Assembly: GCA_030692765.1 (NCBI GenBank)
Contig: JAUYUB010000016.1
Location: forward strand, 1-64,000
DNA: 64,000 nt
Reading direction: 5' to 3'
Source of the DNA: Sulfuricurvum sp.
GTDB lineage: Bacteria > Campylobacterota > Campylobacteria > Campylobacterales > Sulfurimonadaceae
The notes beneath the pieces are model-generated. The model was given only the letters and a program-made list of their open reading frames with translations, ran no database searches and was not told where the DNA came from. This document shows positions 46,498-54,794 of this stretch, piece after piece (positions within the stretch are counted from its first letter, which is position 1; each line of letters starts with the position of its first letter). A program made the position numbers and the translations under genes.

Positions 46498-47637
46498 TTG
46501 CACTTTGAACCGTACCCTTTTGAAAAACTAACCTCCCTCTTGGAGGGAATCATCCCCAATGAAGCGTATTCACCCATAGCACTGACTATTGGTGAGCCGC
46601 AGTTTGAAACTCCTGCATTTATCCAAAAATCACTGGCGATGCACTCTGAAGACCTGCGCCGTTATCCAAAAACAGCGGGTGAACCGTATCTCAATGAATC
46701 CATGCGCAACTTTGTAAAAAGCCGTTTTGGGGTGGAACTCAAAGCCAATGAGCTGATCAGTTCATTTGGGACACGTGAAGTGCTCTTTAATTTTCCGCAG
46801 TATTATCTGTTCGATAAAAAAGAGCCAGTCATGGCGTATACCAATCCATTTTATCAGATCTATGAGGGTGCGGCAATCGCATCGCGTGCAAAAGTGATCC
46901 ATCTGAATTTGACCCAGAACAATGCCTTTAAACCGGTCATCAATGAAGAGGAATTGGCAACGTGTGATCTGGTGATCTTGAATTTTCCCAACAATCCGAC
47001 TGCTTCGTTATTGTCGATTGAGGAGTTGGGTGAATGGGTGAAGCTTGCCCTCAAACACGACTTTATGCTTATCAATGACGAGTGTTACAGTGAGATCTAT
47101 ACGGCGAAAAAAGTCCCTTCATTACTCGAAGCATCGGTGCATGTAGGGAATGTCAGTTTTAAAAATATCTTGGTGATCAACTCCATCTCTAAGCGTTCTT
47201 CGGCTCCGGGATTGCGCAGCGGATTTATCGCTGGGGATGCAACGGTATTAAAAGGGTATGCCCAATACCGTACGTACGTGGGATGTGCGTCACCATTGCC
47301 TCTTCAAGCCTCTGCAGCCATGGCATGGGCGGATGATGAACACGTGCAGGTCGCACGTGATGTGTATGCTCAAAACTTTAAAGCGGCACGCGAGATATTG
47401 GGTGTTGAAACATCGGATGCGACGTTTTATCTGTGGCTAAAAGTACCCAATGCGCTGGAGTTTACGCAACGTTTTTATCGTGATTACAACGTAAAAGTCC
47501 TCCCTGGAGAATTTTTAGCACGTGATAATGCACAGGGCGAAAATCCTGGGTTAGGATATATCCGTATCGCGTTAGTCGAAGAAACCACCAAAACAATACA
47601 AGCGCTTATGCGACTTAAGGAGGCACTCAATGGATGA
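46498..47637 (+). CDS. dapC: Succinyldiaminopimelate aminotransferase (DapC-like)
   Basis: 379 residues, class I PLP aminotransferase. NFPNNPTASLLS near 162-173, NDECYSEIY near 193, and PLP lysine K232 in SISKRSSAPG. Start is TTG at 46498 (TTG CAC TTT GAA). Assignment to DapC in the lysine and peptidoglycan precursor pathway rests on overall similarity and on the following murC; another substrate is possible. Overlaps the next gene by 8 bases. Confidence 0.8.
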   Translation: MHFEPYPFEKLTSLLEGIIPNEAYSPIALTIGEPQFETPAFIQKSLAMHSEDLRRYPKTAGEPYLNESMRNFVKSRFGVELKANELISSFGTREVLFNFPQYYLFDKKEPVMAYTNPFYQIYEGAAIASRAKVIHLNLTQNNAFKPVINEEELATCDLVILNFPNNPTASLLSIEELGEWVKLALKHDFMLINDECYSEIYTAKKVPSLLEASVHVGNVSFKNILVINSISKRSSAPGLRSGFIAGDATVLKGYAQYRTYVGCASPLPLQASAAMAWADDEHVQVARDVYAQNFKAAREILGVETSDATFYLWLKVPNALEFTQRFYRDYNVKVLPGEFLARDNAQGENPGLGYIRIALVEETTKTIQALMRLKEALNG

Positions 47638-48109
47638 GCTCAAGGAAAAGATCTATAACGCACAAGCGGCAGGGGATATAGCTTCACTGTATGTTCTCGA
47701 AGCACAGGCGCATGAGACGTTTGATGACGATACATTGATGGCCTATTATGCCAATATTTTGGACCTTGCCATGGAGCGTATGACCAATGCGCTGGAAAAT
47801 CTGGAGCGTCTGGACATGAACGAAGTTCAGGACTTTGCTACTTTGAGAGCATTGTATGAGTATGCGATCGAGCATTACAGTGCGGGAAGTGCTCATGATG
47901 CGAGTGCCCTTTTTGAAGTCATTGGCGGATTAAGCAAAGACGAGCCGTTTAATGAAGCGATGAAAATGCACCGCGCGGCATGCGATGCGAAAATCCCGTT
48001 TGATGATTTTATCGATGAGTATGTGGATATGAAAGCGGTACAAGAGAGCGGAAAATTCTACATCGGCGAGTTCAAAAAATGCATTGAAGAAGCAGGAGAG
48101 ACAGAATGA
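47630..48109 (+). CDS. Acidic helical protein of unknown function
   Basis: 159 residues, almost all predicted helix and acidic, with no signal or membrane segment. Overlaps the aminotransferase 3' end and murC start (ATGA), with AAGGAGG just before its ATG, so it is a genuine member of this operon. I do not recognise a family. Repeated hydrophobic spacing (LAMERMTNALENLERL) suggests a helical bundle. Confidence 0.75.
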   Translation: MDELKEKIYNAQAAGDIASLYVLEAQAHETFDDDTLMAYYANILDLAMERMTNALENLERLDMNEVQDFATLRALYEYAIEHYSAGSAHDASALFEVIGGLSKDEPFNEAMKMHRAACDAKIPFDDFIDEYVDMKAVQESGKFYIGEFKKCIEEAGETE

Positions 48110-49416
48110 AAATTCATTTTATAGGAATCGGCGGTATCGGTATCTCAGGTCTCGCGAAATACATGCGTTTTAGCGGACACGATGTGAGCGGATCGGACAT
48201 GAAAGATACCCATATCACTGAATTGTTGCGCAAGCGCGGGATTACGGTGAATATCGGTCATGATGCGGCGAATATCCCTGATGGGTGTGAATTGGTCATC
48301 CACTCGGCGATCATCAAACCTACCAACTCTGAAATCGTGGAAGCGAAACGTCGCGGTATCGAAGTACTCCATCGTCGCGATGCCCTATTAAAAATCTTGA
48401 GCGAGAAAAAGGTGTATGCGGTATGTGGCGCTCACGGTAAGAGCACAACAACGGCGATCTTGGCGGCGATCATGGACGGAAGTGCGATCATCGGTGCAGA
48501 ATCCAAAGGATTCGGCTCGAATGTCCGTTATGACGGTAGTACGGATGTATTGCTGTTTGAAGCAGATGAATCAGACGGAAGTTTTTTGAACTCCAATCCG
48601 TACTGCTCGATCGTTACCAATGCCGAGCCTGAGCACATGGAGTATTACAACTACAACATTGATGAGTTTCACAATGCCTATAAACGTTTTATCGAGATGG
48701 GAAGCGTGCGGGTGATCAATGCCGAAGACCCGTTTATGGCGACATTGACCTGTGATGCGTTGCGATTGTATCCAAGTACGGATATTACCAACATTACCTA
48801 TACCTTGATCGATGATGAGCCGTATACCCGTTTTCACCTCAAGGGGTTTGGCGAGTTTGAAGTATGGGGATTTGGGGAGCACATCGCAATGGATGCATCA
48901 TTGGCGATCATGGCGGCGGCACAGACGATGAGCATCGCTTCCATTCGGGTGCACATCCTTAATTTCCGTGGAATCAAAAAGCGTTTTGATGTGATTTTCA
49001 AAGGATCGGATCGTGTTATCATAGACGATTACGCCCACCATCCCACCGAGATCAAAGCCACCATGCAGTCTCTGACAACCTATGCAAAGCTCAAAGGCTT
49101 TAATCGTGTCGTAGCGATCTGGCAACCGCATAAGTATTCACGTACGATTGATAATCTGCAAGCGTTTGTAGAGTGTTTTGAAGGGGTGGATGAATTGGTA
49201 ATCTTGCCGGTATGGGCTGCGAGTGAAGAACATCGTGATATTGATTTTGCAAACGAATTTTCCCGTTACAACCTCATTTTGGCGGATAAGTTGCACCGTG
49301 AGGGTGATACGATCCAAGTGATTACCGGTGATAGTGTCTATACTACGTATGATAAAGATTTGATCGTCGGCTTTGGAGCAGGGGATCTGACCTATCAATT
49401 ACGGGGGATTAAGTAA
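48106..49416 (+). CDS. murC: UDP-N-acetylmuramate--L-alanine ligase
   Basis: 436 residues. N-terminal Rossmann domain (HFIGIGGIGISGLAKYM), ATP-binding GAHGKSTTTAIL near 108, catalytic EADESDGSF, and YAHHPTEI in the C-terminal half. Adds the first amino acid of the peptidoglycan stem peptide. Coupled to the preceding gene by ATGA; three bases before the next. Confidence 0.96.
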   Translation: MKIHFIGIGGIGISGLAKYMRFSGHDVSGSDMKDTHITELLRKRGITVNIGHDAANIPDGCELVIHSAIIKPTNSEIVEAKRRGIEVLHRRDALLKILSEKKVYAVCGAHGKSTTTAILAAIMDGSAIIGAESKGFGSNVRYDGSTDVLLFEADESDGSFLNSNPYCSIVTNAEPEHMEYYNYNIDEFHNAYKRFIEMGSVRVINAEDPFMATLTCDALRLYPSTDITNITYTLIDDEPYTRFHLKGFGEFEVWGFGEHIAMDASLAIMAAAQTMSIASIRVHILNFRGIKKRFDVIFKGSDRVIIDDYAHHPTEIKATMQSLTTYAKLKGFNRVVAIWQPHKYSRTIDNLQAFVECFEGVDELVILPVWAASEEHRDIDFANEFSRYNLILADKLHREGDTIQVITGDSVYTTYDKDLIVGFGAGDLTYQLRGIK

Positions 49417-49419
49417 ACG

Positions 49420-49749
49420 ATGGGATATTTGCTCTGGTTTAGTATCGTTGTCATTGTTTTTATTTGGATGCACTACTTTACTGCATTGACATGGCGTCAA
49501 AAGTGGATGACTCTTATTTTATTGACGTTGATTATTGCCAATGCCATTCTTTACAATATTATGAAAGATTTGGAAAGCAAACATATCAATGATATGCAGC
49601 TGAAATACAAAAACGGTGAGACACTGCGTTGTAACAAAATAAACGTTGATAGAAAATCTTTCACTTACAGTGTCGGAACGCAAAGTTATATCGGCAACCA
49701 AGATTCCCGTTATCCCAACCAGATCTTTAGCGCGTCAGAGTGTCGATGA
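49420..49749 (+). CDS. Small membrane protein between murC and mutS2
   Basis: 109 residues with two membrane helices (about 2-22 and 29-48) and a soluble C-terminal half containing two cysteines (LRCNKIN and SASECR). Coupled to mutS2 by ATGA. I recall the same murC-membrane protein-mutS2 order in Campylobacter jejuni. Function unknown. Confidence 0.75.
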   Translation: MGYLLWFSIVVIVFIWMHYFTALTWRQKWMTLILLTLIIANAILYNIMKDLESKHINDMQLKYKNGETLRCNKINVDRKSFTYSVGTQSYIGNQDSRYPNQIFSASECR

Positions 49750-51965
49750 GTCATCTCTCCGCCAATCTTGCCGAGCTTTTTGGCAAGCTTGATCTGATTG
49801 CTCACCTCTCTGAACTTGAGCAGTTTTTCGCACGTTCTCAAAACGTTGCTATCCCAGGAGATCAGGAGCGCCATTATCGCTATATTCAGGCACTTGATCT
49901 ATTAGAGTTCAAAGCACCTTCCAAAAGCATCCCGTTTGAAACCATTATCAATCATCTCAAAAAGCAGGGTGTTTTGCGTTTTGAAGATATGTTTGAGCTG
50001 ATCAAAGTAGTCCGCTATTTTCGCACCCTTCGCAACAGTGCTTTTGCGGGATTGATCGGGGAGTGGATGGAGACGATCCAAATCTCTGAACCGTTTAGTG
50101 AGATTGACGACTATTTTGATGAGACGGGTAAATTTATCGAATCGCGTGATGAAGAGCTACACCGCATTGCCCAACGGATCAAGGCGATAAAGACCGAGAT
50201 CAATGAGTCGATGAAACGGCTTTTGTACACCCAAAAGCTGGCCCCATATCTCGTGGATACCCAAGTGCACTATATCAACGACGAAGAGTGTCTGCTGTTG
50301 CGCGGCGGATTTAACCATGTGTTCAAAGGTGCTGTTATCGGTCGTACGGCAGGGGGATTTTTCTACGTCGCTCCCGATGCGATCTTGCGTTCCAAAGAGC
50401 AGCTGCGCCATGTGATGCAAGATCGTGAAGCGAAGCTGTATGAGTATGCCAAGCGCTTTTCTTCCAAACTCGCACCGTTAACACCGTTTATCGGGTTTAT
50501 CGACCGTGAGTTTGAGCGGTTTGACCATTATCAAGCGCGTGTTTTGTTTGCCCGTTCCAAGGGGTATGCGATACTCAAACCGCAAAGTGACAATAAAATC
50601 ATTCTTGAAGAGTTCTCTCATCCGGCACTGCATAAGCCAAAGCCGGTCAGTGTCGAATTTCGCGGAAATTTATTGATGATTACAGGTGTTAATGCCGGTG
50701 GTAAGACGATGTTACTTAAATCAATTCTCAGCGCGTGTGCGATGGCCAAATATCTGATACCGATGAAACTCAATGCCCATAAATCGCATATCGGCGGATT
50801 TAAACGTATCGAAGCCGTGATCGATGATCCTCAAAATGTGGGTAATGACATCTCGACCTTTGCGGGTCGTATGGTGCAGTTTAGTCATCTGTTTGAGCAT
50901 AAAAATGCTCTTGTAGGGGTAGATGAGATCGAATTGGGTACGGACAGTGATGAAGCGGCGGCATTGTTTGCCGTGGTCTTGGATGATCTGATCAAACGGG
51001 GGCAGAAGATCATCGTCACCACCCACCATAAACGTCTTGCTGCATTGATGGCGGATCGTGATGATGTGGAGCTGTTGGCGGCGATCTATGACGAAGAACA
51101 CCGTGTTCCGACCTACGAGTTTCTAAACGGCGTGATCGGAAAGAGTTATGCGTTTGAGACAGCATCACGCTACGGTATTAATCAAAACATTATCAGCCGT
51201 GCCAAAGTGCTGTACGGTGAAAATCATGAGAAGCTCAATATCCTCATCGAACGCGGAAGCGAACTTGAACGTGCGCTGAAGATGAAGAACAAAGAGGTCG
51301 ATGAGCGATTGGACTTGCTCAAGAGTCAAGAACTAGCTCTAAAAGAGGCACGCGAAACGCTTCGCAGTGAACTCGATGCCGAGAAAAACCGTCTTCGTGC
51401 GCTGTATGATGCAGCGACCAATGAGGCAAAAGAGGCAGCACGAGGGATGGATATGGCAGCGATCCATAGACAGCTCAACAAAGCAGCCTCGATGATCCCC
51501 AAAGATCAGCCGTTGAAGATTGCTGAGCCTGAGCCAATTGTATTTACAGTAGGGCAAACAGTGAAATATCGAAATCAACGCGCAACGATTGTGAGTATCG
51601 GAAGCAAAGATGCGATGATCGAGGTGGAAGGGATGCGCTTGCGGGTTAAACTCTTCGATCTCAAGCCCTCAGGCAATCTGCCGAAAAAAGTCAAAACAAC
51701 CCATACCGCGCAGATCGACCAAAAAAGCGGGCTCAAACTTGATCTGCATGGTCTGCGAGGTGAAGAAGCGTGTGAGAGAATGGATAAGTTTCTTTCCGAT
51801 GCGCTGCTCCAAGGGTTTGATGAGGTTATCATCTATCATGGTATCGGGACGGGGAAACTTTCCTATGCCGTTAAAGAGTTTTTAAAAGTCCATCCGAGTG
51901 TCAAAAGCTTTACCGATGCTCCTCAGCATTTGGGTGGATTTGGGGCGAAGATTGTGAGACTGTAA
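49746..51965 (+). CDS. mutS2: MutS2 endonuclease / ribosome-rescue protein
   Basis: 739 residues from the ATG at 49746 (GTG at 49740 is a less likely start). Lacks the mismatch-recognition domain of MutS, has the ATPase domain with GVNAGGKTMLLKS and EIELGTDSDEA, a long coiled coil, and a C-terminal Smr nuclease domain (LDLHGLRGEEA ... IIYHGIGTGKL). MutS2 suppresses recombination and, in Bacillus, splits collided ribosomes. Confidence 0.95.
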   Translation: MSHLSANLAELFGKLDLIAHLSELEQFFARSQNVAIPGDQERHYRYIQALDLLEFKAPSKSIPFETIINHLKKQGVLRFEDMFELIKVVRYFRTLRNSAFAGLIGEWMETIQISEPFSEIDDYFDETGKFIESRDEELHRIAQRIKAIKTEINESMKRLLYTQKLAPYLVDTQVHYINDEECLLLRGGFNHVFKGAVIGRTAGGFFYVAPDAILRSKEQLRHVMQDREAKLYEYAKRFSSKLAPLTPFIGFIDREFERFDHYQARVLFARSKGYAILKPQSDNKIILEEFSHPALHKPKPVSVEFRGNLLMITGVNAGGKTMLLKSILSACAMAKYLIPMKLNAHKSHIGGFKRIEAVIDDPQNVGNDISTFAGRMVQFSHLFEHKNALVGVDEIELGTDSDEAAALFAVVLDDLIKRGQKIIVTTHHKRLAALMADRDDVELLAAIYDEEHRVPTYEFLNGVIGKSYAFETASRYGINQNIISRAKVLYGENHEKLNILIERGSELERALKMKNKEVDERLDLLKSQELALKEARETLRSELDAEKNRLRALYDAATNEAKEAARGMDMAAIHRQLNKAASMIPKDQPLKIAEPEPIVFTVGQTVKYRNQRATIVSIGSKDAMIEVEGMRLRVKLFDLKPSGNLPKKVKTTHTAQIDQKSGLKLDLHGLRGEEACERMDKFLSDALLQGFDEVIIYHGIGTGKLSYAVKEFLKVHPSVKSFTDAPQHLGGFGAKIVRL

Positions 51966-51986
51966 AATGTTCCATTATTTTGCTTT

Positions 51987-52012
51987 CCGTTCGCCCTGAG
52001 CTAGTCGAAGGG
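51987..52012. repeat. Dispersed intergenic repeat-like motif
   Basis: CCGTTCGCCCTGAGCTAGTC followed by GAAGGG. From memory this closely matches a short repeat (read in reverse, CCCTTCGAC-x-GGCTCAGGGCGAACGG) scattered between genes of many bacterial genomes. Marks the left edge of the accessory region. Only one copy is in this window. Confidence 0.5.
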
Positions 52013-52110
52013 TGTACGGATTCATAGTTGACAAGCTCATTACGAGTGAAACACTCCTTGTCATCCTATACTATACTCCCATACAAAAGTATTGTTAATT
52101 TATAAAATAG

Positions 52111-52354
52111 ATGATACAGTTACTGTATGAAAAAGTTCCAGAAAACGAACATAATATTTCTAATCTTCATGAAAAATATAAAGAGTTATATTCTGCAGAT
52201 GAGTTCAATATAAAAATTCCATTTACTAAAGAAGTAGAGTATATTGGTTTTGGTAAAGCAGAAATTGCAAAGCTGTCCTGTTGGAAATAAAGGTGAAAAT
52301 TACAGCCCAATAACTAAGTATGAAATAGGTATATTGGAATTTTATAAAAGGTAA
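52111..52354 (+). pseudogene. Frameshifted orphan ORF
   Basis: ATG at 52111 opens a 59-residue frame (MIQLLYEKVPENEHNISNL...) that stops at 52288-52290. Just before, around 52274, a second frame takes over and reads PVGNKGENYSPITKYEIGIL to a TAA at 52352-52354. Joined, they give about 80 residues that read like one protein with a one-base frame error. It is very AT-rich and unlike its neighbours. No family recognised. A short 5' stretch may also be missing. Its end lies 39 bases before the attC-like hairpin, the spacing seen in integron cassettes. Confidence 0.5.
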
Positions 52355-52393
52355 TTTTTAGATTTTGGATGTAAAATATATCCATGTGAAGAT

Positions 52394-52464
52394 GTTTAAC
52401 AAAGCAAAGGAGACCAATCAAAAACCCTCAGGCAGTTTTTGATTGCTCATTTCAAACGTTCGGC
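52394..52464. other. attC-like (integron recombination) site
   Basis: 71 bases with attC-type organisation. The left end GTTTAAC (52394-52400, R'' pattern RYYYAAC) faces GTTCGGC (52458-52464), sharing the essential AAC/GTT core. Five-base unpaired spacers follow (AAAGC and CAAAC). Then AAAGGAG (52406-52412) pairs with CTCATTT (52446-52452) apart from one mismatched base. Finally a perfect 10-base stem AATCAAAAAC/GTTTTTGATT closes on a 9-base loop. The TTCAAACGTT right end is typical of attC. A single site, no integrase nearby. Confidence 0.5.
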
Positions 52465-52506
52465 GTTACGGGACACGGTTTCCGTTGGCTCGTAGAAGGA
52501 GACATT

Positions 52507-53535
52507 ATGGCATCGACCCAAGAGTACGATCAAGTGGCAAGTGACATGCGTCGGTCAAGTGACCAGTCAGACGGTAACTTAAATGCAAGAGAGTTGATTC
52601 GGTACGCTACGCTCGCAGCCTCTAGCCACAACACACAGCCGTGGAAGTTCCGTATCCGAAAAGACAAGATTACGATCTTGCCAGATTTCTTGCGGTGCTG
52701 CCCGGTTGTTGATCCAGATGACAGTCATCTCTTCAAAAGCCTAGGCTGCGCGGCCGAGAATCTTGTTCATGCAGCTGCGGCACAGGGCTTTTCAGCTGAG
52801 GTTCGATTCGATGCCGATGAAAATGGCATTAATATTTTTTTGAAAAGTGACGTCAAGGCATGTGCGACGGATCTTTATCGGGCAATACCCAAACGGCAGT
52901 GTGTGAAGGCGGCCTATGATGGCAGCCCAATTGGAGTGACGGAGCTTGAGAAATTGAAAAGGGCGGGTGAAGGACCATTTGTCCGTACCATCATGTTATC
53001 GTCAGATATGCAGAAGAGTGCAGTGATTGATTATGTAACGCGAGGAAATATCGCCCAGTTGAGTGATCGGGCGTTCCGAAAGGAACTTATTGCTTGGATT
53101 CGTTTCAATATTGGCGAGGCAATGCGTATGGGCGACGGCTTGGCCGGGCGCATCAGTGGCCAACCGGCATTGCCGAGGTGGTTGGCAAAATTGATTATGG
53201 GGGTAGTGCTGACACCAAAGGGGCAAGCCGATACAGATGCCACGAATATTAGGAGTTCAACCGGTATCGCGGTCTTTGTATCAAGCCACAACAATAAAGC
53301 CGCTTGGGTTGAAGTTGGGCGCGCATATGAGCGCTTCGCCCTGCAAGCGACTGCACTTAATATTTGTACTGCCTTCATCAACCAGCCAATCGAAGTGAGC
53401 GAGTTACGCCCGCAGTTCGAATCATGGTTGAAGCTTGAAGGAGAATACGCGCTTCTAATGGTTCGCTTCGGCCATGGTCCCGTGGCACCTTTTAGTCTGC
53501 GTCGTCCAATTGATGATGTGATTATTGAAGACTGA
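52507..53535 (+). CDS. Acg-type FMN-binding nitroreductase-fold protein, probably acquired
   Basis: 342 residues. The segment YATLAASSHNTQPWKFRI near 33-50 is the FMN-binding signature of the Acg/nitroreductase group, and the fold appears duplicated, as in mycobacterial Acg. That protein lacks clear reductase activity and may store flavin. It is more GC-rich than flanking genes and uses GCG, GGC and CGC codons more freely, suggesting transfer. GAAGGAGA is the ribosome site. It follows the attC-like site by 42 bases, so it could be a captured cassette, but no matching attC follows it. Confidence 0.75.
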   Translation: MASTQEYDQVASDMRRSSDQSDGNLNARELIRYATLAASSHNTQPWKFRIRKDKITILPDFLRCCPVVDPDDSHLFKSLGCAAENLVHAAAAQGFSAEVRFDADENGINIFLKSDVKACATDLYRAIPKRQCVKAAYDGSPIGVTELEKLKRAGEGPFVRTIMLSSDMQKSAVIDYVTRGNIAQLSDRAFRKELIAWIRFNIGEAMRMGDGLAGRISGQPALPRWLAKLIMGVVLTPKGQADTDATNIRSSTGIAVFVSSHNNKAAWVEVGRAYERFALQATALNICTAFINQPIEVSELRPQFESWLKLEGEYALLMVRFGHGPVAPFSLRRPIDDVIIED

Positions 53536-53634
53536 CCAATAGGATTAGCAAATTACAGCTATGCATAGTGACACCGACTCACTTGAAATGTGGGAATATA
53601 TAAGGCCGCTCTTCAAAATCACTCTAACCTAAAA

Positions 53635-53676
53635 TTGACACAACCAGTCTTTATTCGGTATCATATTAAGACCGAA
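53635..53676 (+). promoter_or_regulatory. Promoter and palindromic operator of toxin-antitoxin pair 1
   Basis: TTGACA at 53635-53640 and TATCAT at 53659-53664, spacer 18. TTCGGT (53654-53659) and ACCGAA (53671-53676) form an inverted repeat straddling the -10 box, the usual place for antitoxin autorepression. The antitoxin ATG follows 11 bases later with GAAGGAG. Confidence 0.65.
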
Positions 53677-53686
53677 GGAGTTACTA

Positions 53687-53959
53687 ATGCAGTTAATGAA
53701 TGATATTAAACCCATTACCTATTTAAAGAGTCGAGCGGCAGATGTACTGAAACATATTAATGAAACGCATAGACCTATGATCATCACCCAAAACGGTGAA
53801 GCCAAGGCGGTTATTCAAGATCCGCAAAGTTATGAAGATATGAAAAATGCTATTTCACTTTTAAAACTGCTGTCGTTTGCCGAAGAAGATATAAAAAATG
53901 GAAATGTGCAGAGCGAAGAGGATGTATTTCGTTCGGTAGAAGAATTACTGAAAAAATGA
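53687..53959 (+). CDS. Phd/YefM-family antitoxin
   Basis: 90 residues. N-terminal DNA-binding and dimerisation part (ITYLKSRAADVLKHINETHRPMIITQNGEAKAVI, recognised by PMIITQNGEAKAV), then a charged helical tail (EEDIKNGNVQSEEDVF) that should wrap the toxin. Overlaps the toxin gene by ATGA. The palindrome at the promoter supports autoregulation. Confidence 0.88.
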   Translation: MQLMNDIKPITYLKSRAADVLKHINETHRPMIITQNGEAKAVIQDPQSYEDMKNAISLLKLLSFAEEDIKNGNVQSEEDVFRSVEELLKK

Positions 53960-54288
53960 CTAAAACCTATAAACTACTATGGACGCTCAATGCTAAAAGT
54001 GACCTTTTGAATATTATTGAATATATTAAAAAAGATAGTCCGAGCAATGCAAATGATATTTATTTAAAAATTAGAGAAGAAGCCCATTCCAGTAATTTTT
54101 TCCCTTTAAAAGGGAGAGTTGTACCAGAACTCCAGAAAGAAGGGATAACGCTGTATAGAGAGGTTATCGCGTCTCCTTGGAGGATTATCTACAAAGTCGG
54201 CAATGACACGGTGTACATCATGGCTATTTTAGACTCAAGACAAAATGTTGAAGAGATATTGCTGCAAAAGCTTTTAAAAAAATCTTGA
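53956..54288 (+). CDS. RelE/ParE-family toxin
   Basis: 110 residues. ParE/RelE pattern: WTLNAKSDLLNIIEYI at the start, LYREVIASPWRIIYKV in the middle and VYIMAILDSRQNVEEIL near the end. A ParE-like gyrase poison is somewhat more likely than a ribosome-dependent RNase from the R-x-I-Y-K-V / I-L-x-x-R-Q pattern, but this cannot be settled by eye. Coupled to its antitoxin. Confidence 0.85.
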   Translation: MTKTYKLLWTLNAKSDLLNIIEYIKKDSPSNANDIYLKIREEAHSSNFFPLKGRVVPELQKEGITLYREVIASPWRIIYKVGNDTVYIMAILDSRQNVEEILLQKLLKKS

Positions 54289-54337
54289 GCTAAAGCGGTG
54301 TCGGAATAAATACATAATTTAAACAAAAAGAGAAACA

Positions 54338-54439
54338 TTGCACACATTTCAAATTTCAGAGCCACTGTTAGAAAATTTTAGAAATGACAAATTAAGTGAT
54401 GTAAGAGAAAAAGGGGACAGGCTACTCTTTAATATATAA
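54338..54439 (+). pseudogene. Truncated paralogue of the gene at 55160
   Basis: TTG at 54338 gives MHTFQISEPLLENFRNDKLSD, which aligns to MHTFQIAESVLDAYKNYKLSD at the start of the intact gene. Similarity ends near 54408, and the frame closes at 54439. The leader before both copies is also shared (ATAATTTAAACAAAAAGAGAA at 54314-54334 and 55136-55156). So a duplicated gene start is left on the near side of toxin-antitoxin pair 2. The junction runs into AAAAAGGGGACAGGCTACTC. Confidence 0.75.
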
Positions 54440-54468
54440 GATCAATAAGAGATCCCCTAAAAACATTG

Positions 54469-54486
54469 TATAATTCTTTAAAGAAT
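54469..54486 (+). promoter_or_regulatory. -10 box and perfect palindrome of toxin-antitoxin pair 2
   Basis: TATAAT at 54469-54474 runs into the 14-base perfect palindrome ATTCTTTAAAGAAT (54473-54486), 17 bases before the antitoxin ATG. AAAGGA at 54492-54497 is the ribosome site. Position and symmetry fit an antitoxin operator. Confidence 0.6.
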
Positions 54487-54503
54487 ACTACAAAGGATTA
54501 ATT

Positions 54504-54794
54504 ATGATTGCATACAGTCGTGAAGAGATGGTATCGGTTACTGATCTGCTTAAAACACTGCGTCAAACATTGGATAAAATTTCCCATCATAGTGTTGAAA
54601 AAATTGCTGTGATGAAAAATAACCGCCCTGAAGCGGTCATGCTGAGTATTGATGAATACGAGCGGATAAAAGAACTAGCAGATATGGCAGAACATATCGG
54701 TTTGGCAGAAGTGATCCGTGAACGTAAAGAAACTCCAAAAGAGTCTTATATCCCATTTAATGATGTCATGGCAAAAGCGGGTATTGTCCTGTAA
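54504..54794 (+). CDS. Phd/YefM-like antitoxin
   Basis: 96 residues. N-terminal part with SVTDLLKTLRQTLDKI and the family core IAVMKNNRPEAVMLSIDEYERIKEL, then a helical tail with RERKETPKESYIPFNDVMAK. One base shared with the downstream toxin start. Unrelated in detail to the antitoxin at 53687, so the two pairs are different systems rather than a recent duplication. Confidence 0.87.
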   Translation: MIAYSREEMVSVTDLLKTLRQTLDKISHHSVEKIAVMKNNRPEAVMLSIDEYERIKELADMAEHIGLAEVIRERKETPKESYIPFNDVMAKAGIVL

